Shown here: in pieces, positions 46,780 through 58,886 of the stretch
Position numbering within the stretch: the stretch's first letter is position 1
Layout of the letters: every line of letters starts with the position of its first letter
Source: Echinostoma caproni
Lineage: Eukaryota; Platyhelminthes; Trematoda; Plagiorchiida; Echinostomatidae
DNA length: 64,000 nt
Direction: 5' to 3'
NCBI GenBank assembly: GCA_900618425.1
Contig: UZAN01040111.1
Span: 2,320 to 66,319, forward strand
The notes under the pieces: model-generated
Seen by the model: only the letters and a program-made list of their open reading frames with translations
What the model was told of the DNA's origin: nothing
Database searches by the model: none
Translations under genes and position numbers: made by a program

Positions 46780-47630
46780 CTGATTAATTCTTTGTATTAT
46801 CTGAGAATTTCGGGCAAATTATTAGTAAAGATCTTTTTTTTCTTACGTTTTCTTTTGTGCTCCTTATAGTGCAAACGTTACTCTACTATGGAGGCAGTCG
46901 CTTGTCTTAAATTCCAGTTTATCCATTGTCGACCAAAAACACAAAACGTTTCATTTTTTGCGAACTGATCTAAGCAAACCCTTCGAATTTAGTTGTAAGA
47001 AACATGCTATCAACACTGATGGAGAGAAAAATCTCTCATCACATTTTTAATTAGATGCAATCTTCATGCTAGTCACCGAAGCCACCTCACACGCTTAATG
47101 GCATCAGGTCTTCTCCTAGCGATGTAGACTAAGGTGAATTACAGAGCGAAGTTTTATCCCTATTTGGTTCTTCTATTTTACACGTCCACAAATCGCCATT
47201 AACTTCAGCTGTTTTCACAGTCATTGATGCCAAAGGCGTGTCATTTGGTGGTACATCCCACAACAACTGTTCTCTTTCCTCCTCTCAGGCATCCGTTGCT
47301 GAATGGTGTTGGTGTTATTCTTTCTTTAAACCCCACGAAATGCATTGCTTTTTTGTTTTTCTTTAGTTGTAGTTCATCCACACGTTCCGTGTTATCCGCC
47401 TGTAACATTCGCTTTGACGAATCGACCGCTTAAAGTTTAGGATATTTCACATAAATTGGATACTTTTGTCTGCTTACCTCAAATGTTACTATCACGTGCA
47501 ATAAACACTTCTTAGCACCATTCCAAGCCTTCAAGATCTGAGAGTGCCGTTGGATATCATTTCTTAGTTTACTCGATCGTTTTACGACATTGAACTTACT
47601 GTTCCCATGTTACCTTTTCAAACCTGTTAC

Positions 47631-47815
47631 CTAAGGATTTCATATCCATTCGACAGTTTTTGAGAGGCATTTCTAGAAACGGAACTGGTTATTATGTGGA
47701 GTGCTTCAACTCTATTGACAACCAGCGCGCTAAAGCACGTAGCCAAGTGTGACGCGATCATGTCTGATGCATCAAATTCTCTACAATCAACCCTTTCTTG
47801 ACCCATCACCGAAAC
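47631..47815 (-). CDS. Candidate exon upstream of 46604-46779
   Basis: A minus-strand open frame ending at CCTTAG|GTAACA. The peptide includes DCREFDASDMIASHLATC and NRVEALHIITSSVSRNASQK, an amphipathic helical pattern. The acceptor is weak, so the start is uncertain. In phase with 46604-46779. Not recognised. Confidence 0.3.
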
Positions 47816-48038
47816 CTTTATAATTTTACTCTACGGCTGTTTGCATTCCTGTGGTCCCCTGTTATTTCCGTTTATTAATTAGCAAAGAAAACAGTCAAAC
47901 AATGAGGCACTCACTCGCGTAATTCATGCTGCAGTCTCTCCTTCCGGGATGACTTCTCTCTTCAAGATCACGACCTTATTTGGTTATTTTATCTCATTGA
48001 GAGAATTTTATTTGTGTGCTCTAAAGCTAACTTTATAG

Positions 48039-48191
48039 CTAGTTTCACTGAACCCTTCCGCCGCGATGAACAAACACTGTGCGTTCTTGACTTGATTGAC
48101 TTGGCTCAAGCAGGACAAAATCGCATCTTCATTATTCCTAAGCTAGCCAGCAAAAAGTATCTACCAACAGACTACGGGTATTCCTTTGACA
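48039..48191 (+). CDS. Candidate exon, function unknown
   Basis: An open frame ending at TTTGACA|GTGAGT. It has two possible acceptors, the better being the polypyrimidine-led CTCTAAAG at 48026. The peptide includes TEPFRRDEQTLCVLDLIDLA and IFIIPKLASKKYLPTDYGYS, soluble and well balanced. Phase 1 to 1, compatible with 40553-40835 and with 50534. One of the better exon candidates, but no family is recognised. Confidence 0.35.
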
Positions 48192-49099
48192 GTGAGTAGA
48201 GCGGAGTAAAGAGCGTTTCACGAAAAATATCTATCTTTGTTTATTAAGTTAGTTATTAGTGTGGCAGTTCACGCCACATCAGTGCATAGTTTCGACTTCC
48301 GCTGACAAACTACTCTCAGTTGGAGTTACACTGGAACAGTCCATACAAAACCAATAATACAATAATAATTACTGTCTTGTGAATGAATTGAAAAGCACCT
48401 GAAAGCAAAAGCTTTAGATATTAGTCACTTCAAAATGTTCCCTATTAAGGAATTTGAACAAGCCACACAGAACTAAACATTGCCTGAAATTGCCCACAAC
48501 GTGTTTCTACTTCTACTTTACACACTTCTCTAGCCGGAGCCGGGTGTAATTGTGACATCATCACATCATTTCTATTCAAAGTTCACAAAGAAGTACCTAG
48601 GGTATTTTCGCTTTTGTAGTACATAGCGTGTAGTGAATGTCCAAATGTTTTCCCTATTGTTTTTGCCTCAGGTGCTCTCCGCTTTTTAGGATTTTAAAAA
48701 TCTATTTTATCACAGAAAAAGCCTCGAGGCTGTTACAATTTGTCCCATAGGTCTCTTTGTACGGATGAATCGGTTGTAGGAAAAAGCGACAGCATTAAAA
48801 ATGTTGTACACAATCTCTGGTGTATAAAAGTTATCACAAAGGTTCATTATTTTATCTACTTGTATGAATATTAAAATACTAGATATGCCAAGGACTGATC
48901 CGGTCTCTGTTGGAAGGAATCCATTGTGCGCGCGAACAAACCTGAGAGAGCTGAAAATTCCAAGTGGTGAACAGTCCGAAGACAAAGGAGTGATATCGGT
49001 TTTGCATTCTAAACCTCAATAGCCCTAAATTTTATGGATGTCCTCGTAGGTGAATGCTGAGAGACATGGATGTTTACGGTTCTTTAGTAGTGAGTACAT

Positions 49100-49985
49100 C
49101 AAAATCAGTTTAAGCAGTAGTGAGTGGAGTATGTGCTTTTTGTGCTTTTTCTAACATAGGCTTTGTAATGTGTTCCCATGAATGTCTTAGATAACTTTCT
49201 TTGTTGACGTAGCACGACGTTTTGATTAGATTGACGTTGAGTTGTATATCCAATTTGCAGCTGAATGCTGGTTGATAACATACGGAAATAGCATAGATTC
49301 GAATTTGCTAAAGATGCACTCAAGTAGTCCAGCATTTCTTAGCGTATGTGAAAACTTTGCTATTGTTGGTGTGTTCTCCGAGCTAGAAGTGTTGTTCGCA
49401 GAGGTGGGCAAGCCAAGCAAAATCGTTAGTGCAATCGTTGATGTGTCGGGCTGAGTGTTTTCTGGAGTGCAGTTTCTCCACAGGCTGGCCTCATCCACGA
49501 ACACATAAGAAGAGGACCGAGCTTGGACTCCTGTGTAATATAGTAGGCTATGTTGATTGGATCAAATAGGCAATTAGAAACCCAGAATGATACGTTGTCG
49601 AATAAACTCTTGGAATAATAATTGTAGAGTTCCCGCAGTAGTATTTCGTGGTTCACATGATTAAATGCTTTCGAAACGTTGGTGTTCACTACCCACACTA
49701 CTTTGCCACAGACAGCTGTTTCTACCCATCCCTCTCGAGAAATATGCAAATTAGCAATGCACAATCACTTTTTTCGGAAACCATTCTGGAATGGCTAACC
49801 TAGGATTTTTTCTTCAAATGTCTCATGAAAAGATCTACAACGAGGGATTTCATTACTTTGGACAATATGGAACACAAGGTTGCTAAGCAATAGTTGGTCG
49901 GGTCAATTTGGGAGCGGTCTTTGTGAATAGGCGGGCAAACTTCTTGTTTGAATCAACTTTGAAGTAGGCCGTTTTTTCTGTTCTT
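49100..49985 (-). pseudogene. CR1-like non-LTR retrotransposon, reverse transcriptase core
   Basis: On the minus strand, in shifting frames, the sequence shows KVCPPIHKDRSQIDPTNY (from the PIHKKGSR-PxNYRP box), ILSKVMKSLVVDLFMRHL, VSKAFNHVNHEILLREL (motif A, with D-F-SKAFD worn to V-SKAFN) and QESKLGPLL (from QGSVLGPLLF). A deletion then removes the catalytic F-A-D-D and joins MFVDEA to SLWRNCTPENTQ. The catalytic acidic residues are lost and it is dead. Minus-strand ORFs at 49105-49764 are pieces of it. Confidence 0.75.
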
Positions 49986-50533
49986 CCTGCGAGCCACCAA
50001 ATTCGATGAATTTGATTGAACTTTTGATTGCAGCTAGTAGCTTTAACTTCTCAGTACACTAGATGAAACCCTTTTATTAATCATTTTCATGACACTGCTT
50101 GTATATGACTTGTAACAAGATATCAAAAATCATAAACAGTTTAGAAATTACTTTAACAAAGCTCAGTTATAATCAAAGTCATTACAAAATTATGCAATCA
50201 TGTCAGGGGGCTCATGTGATGGTCAAAAATGAATTCTTTTTCAATATGTTTTATAATCGTTTTCAAAACTGAAGTTTACTTTTTATGATTTTGTTCAATC
50301 TTTGCCTCTCAATTTTAGATACTCTATTCCCGTTGTTTGTTGTGTAATTTGAAGGAATAGCCAGAAAAATAGGAACCCAAGTACCCTCAGCCTATGAAAG
50401 TCCTAGAGACCCAAGTTACGTTGCATTAGAAAGCTATTGAAAGGTCTGAAGGCCGGAAGTCAAGCTAGAAAATGTGTATGCCCGCAGCCGGCGGTACACC
50501 CAAAGACACGCTTTCCGATGAGAACCATTACAG

Positions 50534-50757
50534 TCGTCGCCATCCACCACCACAATGCCGCCATCAACTTCAGCAACATCCTTAGTGTGACATTCTCTCG
50601 ACTGCGAGCTTACATCAATATCCGCAGGAAAACAAGTTATTGGGTGGCATGTACCCGAATCTTCTTCATCGTTCTGTGCGACGCGCTGAATAGTTCCGGT
50701 ATCCCGGTTTTGAGACTACCATTTCTAAAGACCTGCAAACAAGCGGTGTGCGACTAA
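50534..50757 (+). CDS. Candidate exon with C-rich third codon positions, possible membrane helix
   Basis: Downstream of CCATTACAG the frame uses mostly C or G in third codon positions, unlike the AT-rich surroundings. It encodes VAIHHHNAAINFSNILSVTF, then RRKTSYWVACTRIFFIVLCD. The second part resembles the start of helix 3 of a rhodopsin-like receptor, with the conserved Cys before it. The phase (two bases needed) fits the donor of 40553-40835. No strong donor follows; candidates are GTATCC and GTTTTG near 50700. Confidence 0.35.
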
Positions 50758-50929
50758 TGGTGAAAACACGAAACCAATCTGTCACAGTTGGTCTGCTAAG
50801 CAGACAAACAAAAAGCCGTGCGACTATTTGCACGCGGAATTTCAGTTGGAATGGAAAATAGTAGTTATCGATCTATCGGCAAGCGCCGCGTATTGGAAGG
50901 TAGAGTGCAATGCTTTACTAAAACGTATT

Positions 50930-51285
50930 NNNNNNNNNNNNNNNNNNNNNNNNNNNNNNNNNNNNNNNNNNNNNNNNNNNNNNNNNNNNNNNNNNNNNNN
51001 NNNNNNNNNNNNNNNNNNNNNNNNNNNNNNNNNNNNNNNNNNNNNNNNNNNNNNNNNNNNNNNNNNNNNNNNNNNNNNNNNNNNNNNNNNNNNNNNNNNN
51101 NNNNNNNNNNNNNNNNNNNNNNNNNNNNNNNNNNNNNNNNNNNNNNNNNNNNNNNNNNNNNNNNNNNNNNNNNNNNNNNNNNNNNNNNNNNNNNNNNNNN
51201 NNNNNNNNNNNNNNNNNNNNNNNNNNNNNNNNNNNNNNNNNNNNNNNNNNNNNNNNNNNNNNNNNNNNNNNNNNNNNNNNNNNNN
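50930..51285. other. Assembly gap of 356 N with duplicated flanks
   Basis: The 48 bases before the gap (50882-50929) are identical to the 48 bases after it (51286-51333). ORFs spanning the gap are artefacts. The true sequence probably has one copy and no gap. Confidence 0.9.
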
Positions 51286-51333
51286 AGCGCCGCGTATTGG
51301 AAGGTAGAGTGCAATGCTTTACTAAAACGTATT

Positions 51334-54300
51334 CAAACATTCTACGCTATCTAGTTCCCGTTTGAAGTGCAAACTGAAGGTGATTGACTGGTGGATTGAC
51401 TAAAAAACAACCGTGAATCGGTGATACACCTCTGTTGTCATCCTTACATTGAAATTGGATTTCTTTTAAATCCAATCACGAGACCTGAACTCAACATCAA
51501 GTTTGACGGGCTACGCAAAATGGTTTCAATATTTGTTCGTTTGAATACTGTAAAACAACACCACCCCCAGGGTTCACAAAAGTGGATGTACTGTAAGATC
51601 TTGATCGCGGATAAATTGTGTGCAGCCAGGCGTTTGGAAAGTGGTGGTTGTTTGACACAACTGTGTTGATATGGATTATCTCAGTGTGTGTGTATGCGTG
51701 TGCCCCGAAGGAGAATGCATGCAACGCACGCATGGTAACGCGCGGAACCATCAACTATAGAGATAGTCTGAGTAAAATGAATCCCGGGATTTGATGTATT
51801 CCTCCCGGGTTCAGTGTCATTTCAGACAACAATAAAAACTAAACCATTCTGATGATGCACTTCATCCTCTACTATCATGACACATGCTTATCAAATACAT
51901 ATAATGTACAAACGTTCCTGCAAATTCTTTCCATGTAATTTCATTTGTCAGGTCGAAATAATTGCAAATCGAGGAGCAAGATTCACTATTTGTTTGTTCT
52001 AAGCGGTGCGTAACATCAGTATTGAACTGTCTGGAAAATACACACCGGGAATAAAAAAGAAAGGCTGGCGCTAGGAACTCTTCATTTTAATTCACACTTT
52101 GGCTTTAAAGTAATACGTATTAAAAGCGTTATAAAAAACGGGGCGCGGTGATACCTAATCAAAGAGTAATGTCTATGGGTGTCAGGTGACCTGATCGGTT
52201 GATTCAACGTAATGGATCCGATTCGATAAACTTTTCTTTTTTAAACTCGACAACTGTGTCACTCAATGGTGGTTTTCGGATTGGTAATATCCCTATTTTC
52301 TGTTATTTATTAATCGAACTTGTGCATTACCGGGTACGGTTTGCAACGAACCGCATTATCCGAAAGCCCAAAGGTTTGGGCTTCATGCGAGGTATCACCT
52401 CACGTTTCACAACATTTCTGAAATAGTATACAAAGTATTTGTGGCTTTTTTTAGGCAACTGCCTCATAAACGTACGACTGCCCAACTTAAACGACGTTTG
52501 ACGGTTGACGGATAAACGAAATTCAGCAGCAAAAAATACAACAATCTTTTTATGAAAATGCTGCGTGCCTGATAATGATAATTTCATTTCATTTTCCCAA
52601 TACTGCAAGTATTATCTCCTATTATGAGCGTTAGTGTTTGGTAAAGAGTTCACCAAATTAGCAATCACATCGGATTTTTCAGTTTCCTGAAGTCCATTGT
52701 CAAGGTAGGTGGCTTGTCCCTGTTTTCAATAGATTTTCAACGGTATTCAAATCCGGACTAGTAGATAGTACTTGGGTGAATTCGATATATGATCCTTTAA
52801 ATGCAGGTGTTGACCAAACTCACGCAACATCACCCTCATTTTGAAAACCCATTTCAGCTTGCAATAGCATACTTATATATAGATGGTTATGGGTACAATA
52901 TATTTATTCCTGACTTTATCTCCAACATCTACGTTCTTAGTTCATTTCTATCACCATTTGAATGTGCGCGACCTTGAGTGTCGCTATAAAATTTGCAGTA
53001 GTTCGAAAGTTACTGCTCTGATTTAGAAAATATTTTGGGCAAAGTAGCTAGGGTGTTTATTCTTTTTAATAGATGATTCGTGTCCTATGAGAGTTTCTAT
53101 TAGGTTGAGCACACTTATTCTAAATTTCTATTCTCTTTTGACTCAGTGCACAGTAAATAAGCAAAGTATTCAATATATTTTAACTTTGATAAATTGCTAA
53201 ATTATTAGGCTACAAACTACTCACGCATTATCTCCATTGGTCGCCAGTGGTAAAGGTGTGCGGTGTATTAGATGAAACTTGCAAATTCTGTTTGGCAGTT
53301 AACTTGGTGGATTCCATCCTAAAGAGCCTACCTCCAGTGCTCAAAATTGAAGAGGAGCAAATGGAACATGGACGACATGAAAGTACAATACCTGTATAAA
53401 GTGTATGAGTCATTTTAATAAATAAATTACAGTTACGTCTTCTACTGTGACCTTGTTATCTTACAACTGATGCATTTGAAAAAATCGTTGAAATCGCGAA
53501 ATTGTACAATTTACTGGCATGTGGCTAATAGAAGTAGTGAAACAAGTGGATATTATATCAGATATGTTGCATCTGATGTGGGGAAATATCATATTCAATC
53601 CAGTGAATGAGGCTGGAATAATAAAGCATTGAGAGAAACAAATGTAATAAAAATCAGGATGTTGCATGAGTTTGATCAATACCTGTACATAAAATATCGT
53701 AATTTGGGAAAAAATATATAATAGTTAGGTCCCAATGGTTGTTACGACAAATCTCACTTGAGGCATGACAGCGAGTGCTATCTTTGGAAAAGATGACTTC
53801 TGATCGACATGCTCAACGTGAAAGCAGTTTTGCGGTTCCTAATGCTGCACACTCATTAAGCTAACTGGTCGCAGAATAACCGATTCAAAATAGTATCACA
53901 TTAGGACTAAGCGTGAAGGCCCCTCCCTCCCGTAGGGTGAAACATCGATTGGATTGAGTGAACAGAAAAACAAATCGGTTTGCATACTGATATGTTTCGT
54001 TGAACATTCAACAGTCCCACTTGAGCTGGAAGCGAGGTTGATAGGAACAGTGTGCAAGTTAACATGATCCTGTTGTAGACGAGAAAAACGGACAAATTGA
54101 GGCGCTCTCATACATCTACGGCACTACAAATTCTCGGTTTGGAGACCGAGGTTAGAGTTATCAAAATTAATTGAACCAAAACACTCCCGGATCATTTTTA
54201 TCAGATATTCAAGTCCGTAATGCACAGGTGATGGAACGGAACGGAGATACTCGTTTTTGTCAGCTTCTAACGTGACGTCCTAAAAACTGGGTGCATACTT

Positions 54301-55180
54301 CAAAAGGGTAACTGACTTATTATTATTTAAACTGTTTGCATTCTTTGAATACGTATATGTGCATTTGGAAAACATATGCTTTGATAGACAAATTCACCCC
54401 AAACATGGTTTAGCTAAAGCCAATTGTGGATATTTGTTTTTTGGGGCAAAATGAAATGGCTAGTGTGGCCGATTGTCTGCGCTGTGCTTTGGTACTTCCG
54501 TTTAATAATGATGATGCCGATCGTGCTTGGGGGGGGGAGTTCACAGGCAGGCTAGAAATATATGGCAAGCGCGCACACACAATGTGCGCAATTGTTAATG
54601 AGACAAAACCAAAACCTATTAGGCGCCCGAATGGATTCCAGAGGCTGGCTCCGGCAATTCTATTTTTATGAAAAGTTACAACCTGATCATGGATGGAGAC
54701 AAACACAATTAATGAAAGCGCCATTGTGTCTCTCATAGGGAACAGAGGTCTTTTTTGGCGTAAACGTAAATTATTAATTTATTTCATTACAAACTGTGCT
54801 ATGACAAATCATTTGACCTCGGATTGGAGGGTTTTTCACGAGGATTGTGGCCATCATTTGCATAATGATCATCAATGAATAATTCTTTACTCCCGATCTG
54901 GAGGCAAAGCTAATAGGTCCAAGAAAATGAACACGTGCTACAGGCTATTTACAAACGTAATACCCCGGGAGAAACGCATTACAGCCCCCACTCCACCCCA
55001 AATGAATGATTAGCACAATTGTTGAGAATATAGACGACAACCAAATGAAAAGCAGGAATACGGAATTCCATTGAATTTTCTTTAATTGTAATGGAAGAAA
55101 CCGAATTTTCATAGCGATAAAAGTACTGCATCGCCCTATTGGACTTTATCCAGTAAAATCACTTTATTACTCTGTACAAG
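51334..55180. other. No firm gene; weak exon candidates
   Basis: Open frames with splice-like ends occur at about 51487-51589 (plus, ending TACT|GTAAGA), 52331-52417 (minus, good acceptor TACTATTTCAG) and 53228-53413 (minus). 54426-54671 (plus) is open with a protein-like peptide (VADCLRCALVLPFNNDDADR) but has no clear acceptor. None has a recognisable domain. Confidence 0.35.
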
Positions 55181-55189
55181 ATTTCAACC

Positions 55190-55990
55190 CATGTCCGTGT
55201 CGATAGTATTCTACTTTCAACGGTGCCTGAAAATCACGTTTTGAGATGTACACTCCGGAATATTGGTACACCTTTCGGGTAAGAATAGCGTAAATATTTT
55301 CTATTGGATTCAAATCTGAGCTCAGCATAGACTACAACGTCGTTTTAATGCCGCAAAATAATAGCTAGCATTTCGTTAAACCCGAATAATGAACTACCAA
55401 CTTATCGTGCTGAAATACGGCTTCATTGTGATCGTACGATGGCTTTGTCAACGCAAGGTATCTCAATAAAGTCCGAATATGTGCATTAGAATCTTGCATC
55501 ACACGCAGCAAGGCGAGTGAGGTTAGGTCATTGTTTGATAAAGAGTGGCGGTCAATAATCCGCTTACTGAATTACCGCTGTTCATTTCACAGATCATCCC
55601 TATGGTAAATCCATGCCACGGGTAAGGTATACGCGTTTCTGTTCAAAATTACAGTTTCATTCTTTGTAGAGTTTTTCGAGTCGTGTACCTTCTCATTTTC
55701 TTGTATTTCCTGTTAGAGACCACTTTTTGAGTGTTTTTGGTATCCTTCACACCGAACGGATCAACTCAAGCACCGTTTTTTCTCACGGAGTTCGATACCA
55801 TACGTAGCAATCTGCTCTTACCTATCTCCGTGAGCTTCTTCTGGTATTTAATTCGTTTATGACTGTTTTTTGGGTGTTTCTATGATTGAAAGTTAATACA
55901 TCTTCCGGCTATCTTAGTCCTACTGGCAATGATCTAACGAAAGGCATCACTCACGGATCTGTCGTTATGAACAAAGCTATTAAATCATGC
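55190..55990 (-). pseudogene. Tc1-type (DD34E) transposase remnant
   Basis: On the minus strand AVFQHDKLVVHYSGLTKC (about 55369-55425) matches the second catalytic Asp region (F-Q-x-D-N-A) of Tc1 transposases. SSDLNPIENIYAI (about 55281-55320) matches the S-P-D-L-N-P-I-E block with the catalytic Glu. Exactly 34 residues, including two stops, lie between that Asp and Glu, the spacing of the Tc1 family. Upstream pieces (to about 55990) are too decayed to assign the first Asp or the DNA-binding domain. Terminal inverted repeats were not identified. Confidence 0.65.
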
Positions 55991-57518
55991 CATGGGTAAC
56001 AATGACTTGTATTAACCGACTTGGTTATTTCTTTTTTTTTTCAAGGTCATTGGGAGTGGCGTGGGTATATAGCCACCGTCAACAAGGTATCATATGAATG
56101 TGGTGTACATCAGTCTCTCGACCAGTGACTCATCACGACCGCCCGATAGCACGCCAAAGTACAAACTCAGGGTATCTATCACGCCATTTTAAAACCAAGT
56201 TGGTTGTCTGACGTCCATAAGGAGTTCACAACGTCTGTCGCAATAAAAATTCTTTTTTTACAAAATAGAATGATCAAAACTGAACATTGGTTGATGAAAT
56301 TTCGTACTTTGGCTTTTCAGTTGGGTGCCACCTAGAATGTAAAAAAATTGTAAAAAACGGTGATGATCGTGGATATGGAAGCGGAGATGAGGTGAAAATC
56401 CTGGGGTGGTGCAATACGTTCGTCAAGAGGTGTACTTCATTTGTAAAAGTCAATGGCTCATGGATGAAAAAAACCAGAATCTGATCCAAGTATATGATTT
56501 CCGGAAATTACACAATCGAGAATCAAAAATTTTTTTAAGGGGACAGTTAGGTTCACACACTTTTTCCTTTGGTTAAACAGATTTTAGTTTTTGTTCTAAA
56601 AACATATTAACTTCTTATAGTAAGAACCGGTCCTGTAAGAAATCATAAAGTATATACTTCCGAGCTTTCTGTAAAAGAGAAATATATTGAATATTATGTT
56701 TTTCACAATTTCTCATTCAGTCATTTTATTTTTGCCTCGTTACTTTGGTATTGCCGCTTCACATTCATTTACATATAGCATCAACTGACGACGACGGGAT
56801 ATAGCTCTCTCTTCGATTCCATATGAATAAAAATACCCTTGATCCACTTGAATGTCTTAGGCACCACCTGGATACAAAAGTAAGGCACTGACCTTCATGT
56901 TTAAACATCCAAATAAATTAGTTTTAGTTTTCTGGTTCAACGTTGACTCACATTTTACTTGAAGTGTTAACCGCAAAGTGGGTCTGCGATTTTTGAGTTT
57001 GCATACTTCGAGGGATAGTATAGTGCGAATTCCTACCTAACCTAAACTCTAGTGCCAGTTACGTTCCCGAATCACAGGCTGTGAACTTTTCATAGATTAT
57101 TCTCATTCAACTTTGTTGCACTGTCTCCCTACTTTCTCGTGTATATTCCTCCCCCGACATTTTTTGTCATTTAGTCCTGACAAAAGATTGAACTTAGCAA
57201 ATCAGAATGGCATAAGGATAACAACAGAAAAACGATAAACTATACAGAATCATCCACTTCCTTATAAAATATTTCAGTAAAACAATATGTATTGGGCAAA
57301 CAATAATGTGTGTTGCATTCAGCATCGATGCGCCAAAACGATCATTGTCGTGGTCCATCATTAAACATACGAACAAATCAATGTTAAAGAGTTATCAATC
57401 AAATATTTATCATTTTTTTGTCATTGGTTTAACTTCCAACCTTCACCTTGACGCAATTTTCACAAGGTACGGTTAGTATCACGTGTCTTGTTTTTGAAAC
57501 ACGAGTGCGCGTCCGGTT
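55991..57518. other. No gene recognised
   Basis: Contains a T tract (about 56032-56041). Opposed open frames at 56274-56489 are GGT/ACC-rich on one strand and not recognised. Confidence 0.4.
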
Positions 57519-57713
57519 CTAAGGACCGACGGTCATATATGTGAGCATCGATGAGTGACAGGCGTTCAATTTATCGGTTATTTCGGGGGGCATCACAAAT
57601 GTAACCGAAATGCTCAGGGCATGCGTCACGTCATATGACCGATCGTTTGCGGAGGAAAAAATTCCCACCCGAACATTCAGTGGAATGCGGTTTATAACTG
57701 CATTGTCACGCAA
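57519..57713 (-). CDS. Candidate terminal exon, beta-rich, function unknown
   Basis: A strong acceptor (AAGTGTTTCTTTCAG) opens a 64-codon frame ending in TAG. The peptide includes NRIPLNVRVGIFSSANDRSY and THALSISVTFVMPPEITDKL, an alternating pattern suggesting beta strands. Third codon positions are G/C-rich compared with the surroundings. Good candidate for the last exon of a minus-strand gene; family unknown. Confidence 0.4.
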   Translation of the reverse strand: MRDNAVINRIPLNVRVGIFSSANDRSYDVTHALSISVTFVMPPEITDKLNACHSSMLTYMTVGP

Positions 57714-57882
57714 CTGAAAGAAACACTTAATTTATCTTCATGGCCATACTTCCTTGAACCTGATAAAATGAAATATGTTGATGAAACAAAATGCTTTGAT
57801 CTGGAGAGCTGCGTGCTACATAAACATACTCACTTGTTTTCATAACTGGCAGAACGAGAAGATTTAAATGAACACGCTTTTG

Positions 57883-57921
57883 TTGCCTTAAGTGTGTTAG
57901 CGTTTAGAGCACTTAAGGCAA
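57883..57921. repeat. Inverted repeat, 12-base stem with 15-base loop
   Basis: TTGCCTTAAGTG and its exact inverse complement CACTTAAGGCAA, separated by 15 bases. Could be a cruciform or the core of a small MITE; no flanking target duplication noticed. Confidence 0.6.
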
Positions 57922-58203
57922 TAGAGATGGAATGATCGTTTTTCTACCTAGGTTTCAAACTACTCTTAAAGAGATTCTGCAATTTTAATCTGTGCAATAA
58001 TTGCGAAATTTTGAAATAACGTCTAATTATTGCTTCACGTATGCTTATGAGAGTTGATCATCAGACATAATGTAAAAGTCGAGACATGTTTAAATAGATT
58101 GAATAAATAGTTAAATATTTTGATTTCATTCTATGTTTGCGCGAAATTCACGCACACCTAAAGGGAGCCTGACGAGCAGTCATGTAACGTTTTGTGAGAT
58201 ATT

Positions 58204-58404
58204 TCAGCTCTCTCGGAATTGAGAAACGTGAACGTAATACAAAGCTAAATCTTTCTCTGGGATTTCTTTTCCACACCAATCTTTTATCTTCCGGTATTCT
58301 TGATGGCTACTGAAATGCAACTTGTTTTCCTTCGTGGTACAGATTGAATATTTGCACAATCGGCTTTTGGATGAATATTGTTTCATCAGCTCCCGTTGAC
58401 TAAC
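58204..58404 (-). CDS. Candidate exon, Lys/Cys-containing, function unknown
   Basis: After TGCATTTGCACTCAG the minus strand is open for 66 codons to TGA. The peptide begins VSQRELMKQYSSKSRLCKYS and includes HQEYRKIKDWCGKEIPEK. Charged, soluble and protein-like. Both this and 57519-57713 end in a stop, so they would be last exons of different transcripts, or one is spurious. Confidence 0.35.
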   Translation of the reverse strand, partial: VSQRELMKQYSSKSRLCKYSICTTKENKLHFSSHQEYRKIKDWCGKEIPEKDLALYYVHVSQFRES

Positions 58405-58821
58405 CTGAGTGCAAATGCAGGGATGAGGTGAGACAGCACCAAGTAAATAATTCCGGGAAAAAAGATTCAGCTGATGCTAACTGCCGTGTTGCAGCTAGAC
58501 AGTCTGTCGGTTGGCTTCTCTTAATTGGTTTGCTTTACGTGAAATTTAACTCAAACAAGTCCCTCTACTCCGACTAAACAAATGTCTAACTGAACGGTTC
58601 GCCAAGGTTACCCGGATCTCTGTTCAAATATAGATGCGACTTGCAAGGAAACTACCCTCTTTTCGGTTTACTTTTTTACTGAATATGCAATGATACAATT
58701 TTAGGAAGGGGTGAGCGGCCAATCAAAAGGCTTCCATACTCATGAGGTTGTAAACGTGTAGTTGTTCATCCTGGCTAGGTTGAATGTTTATTTTACCGAT
58801 TACCGCAGTCTTTTACTCTAG

Positions 58822-58886
58822 CACGTTAAGCGGTCGCCATTTTTGGAGGGGAAACGTGACCGAAAACAGATCTCACGAAATTCTCG
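58822..58886 (+). CDS. Candidate short basic exon
   Basis: Excellent acceptor (CAGTCTTTTACTCTAG) and a GTGAGT donor around a 65-base frame encoding KRSPFLEGKRDRKQISRNS. Too short to separate from chance. Confidence 0.2.

Noticed and set aside
50818..51354. ORFs of 140-178 codons on both strands
   Set aside because: They are open only because they run through 356 N; the real sequence on either side is the same 48 bases repeated.
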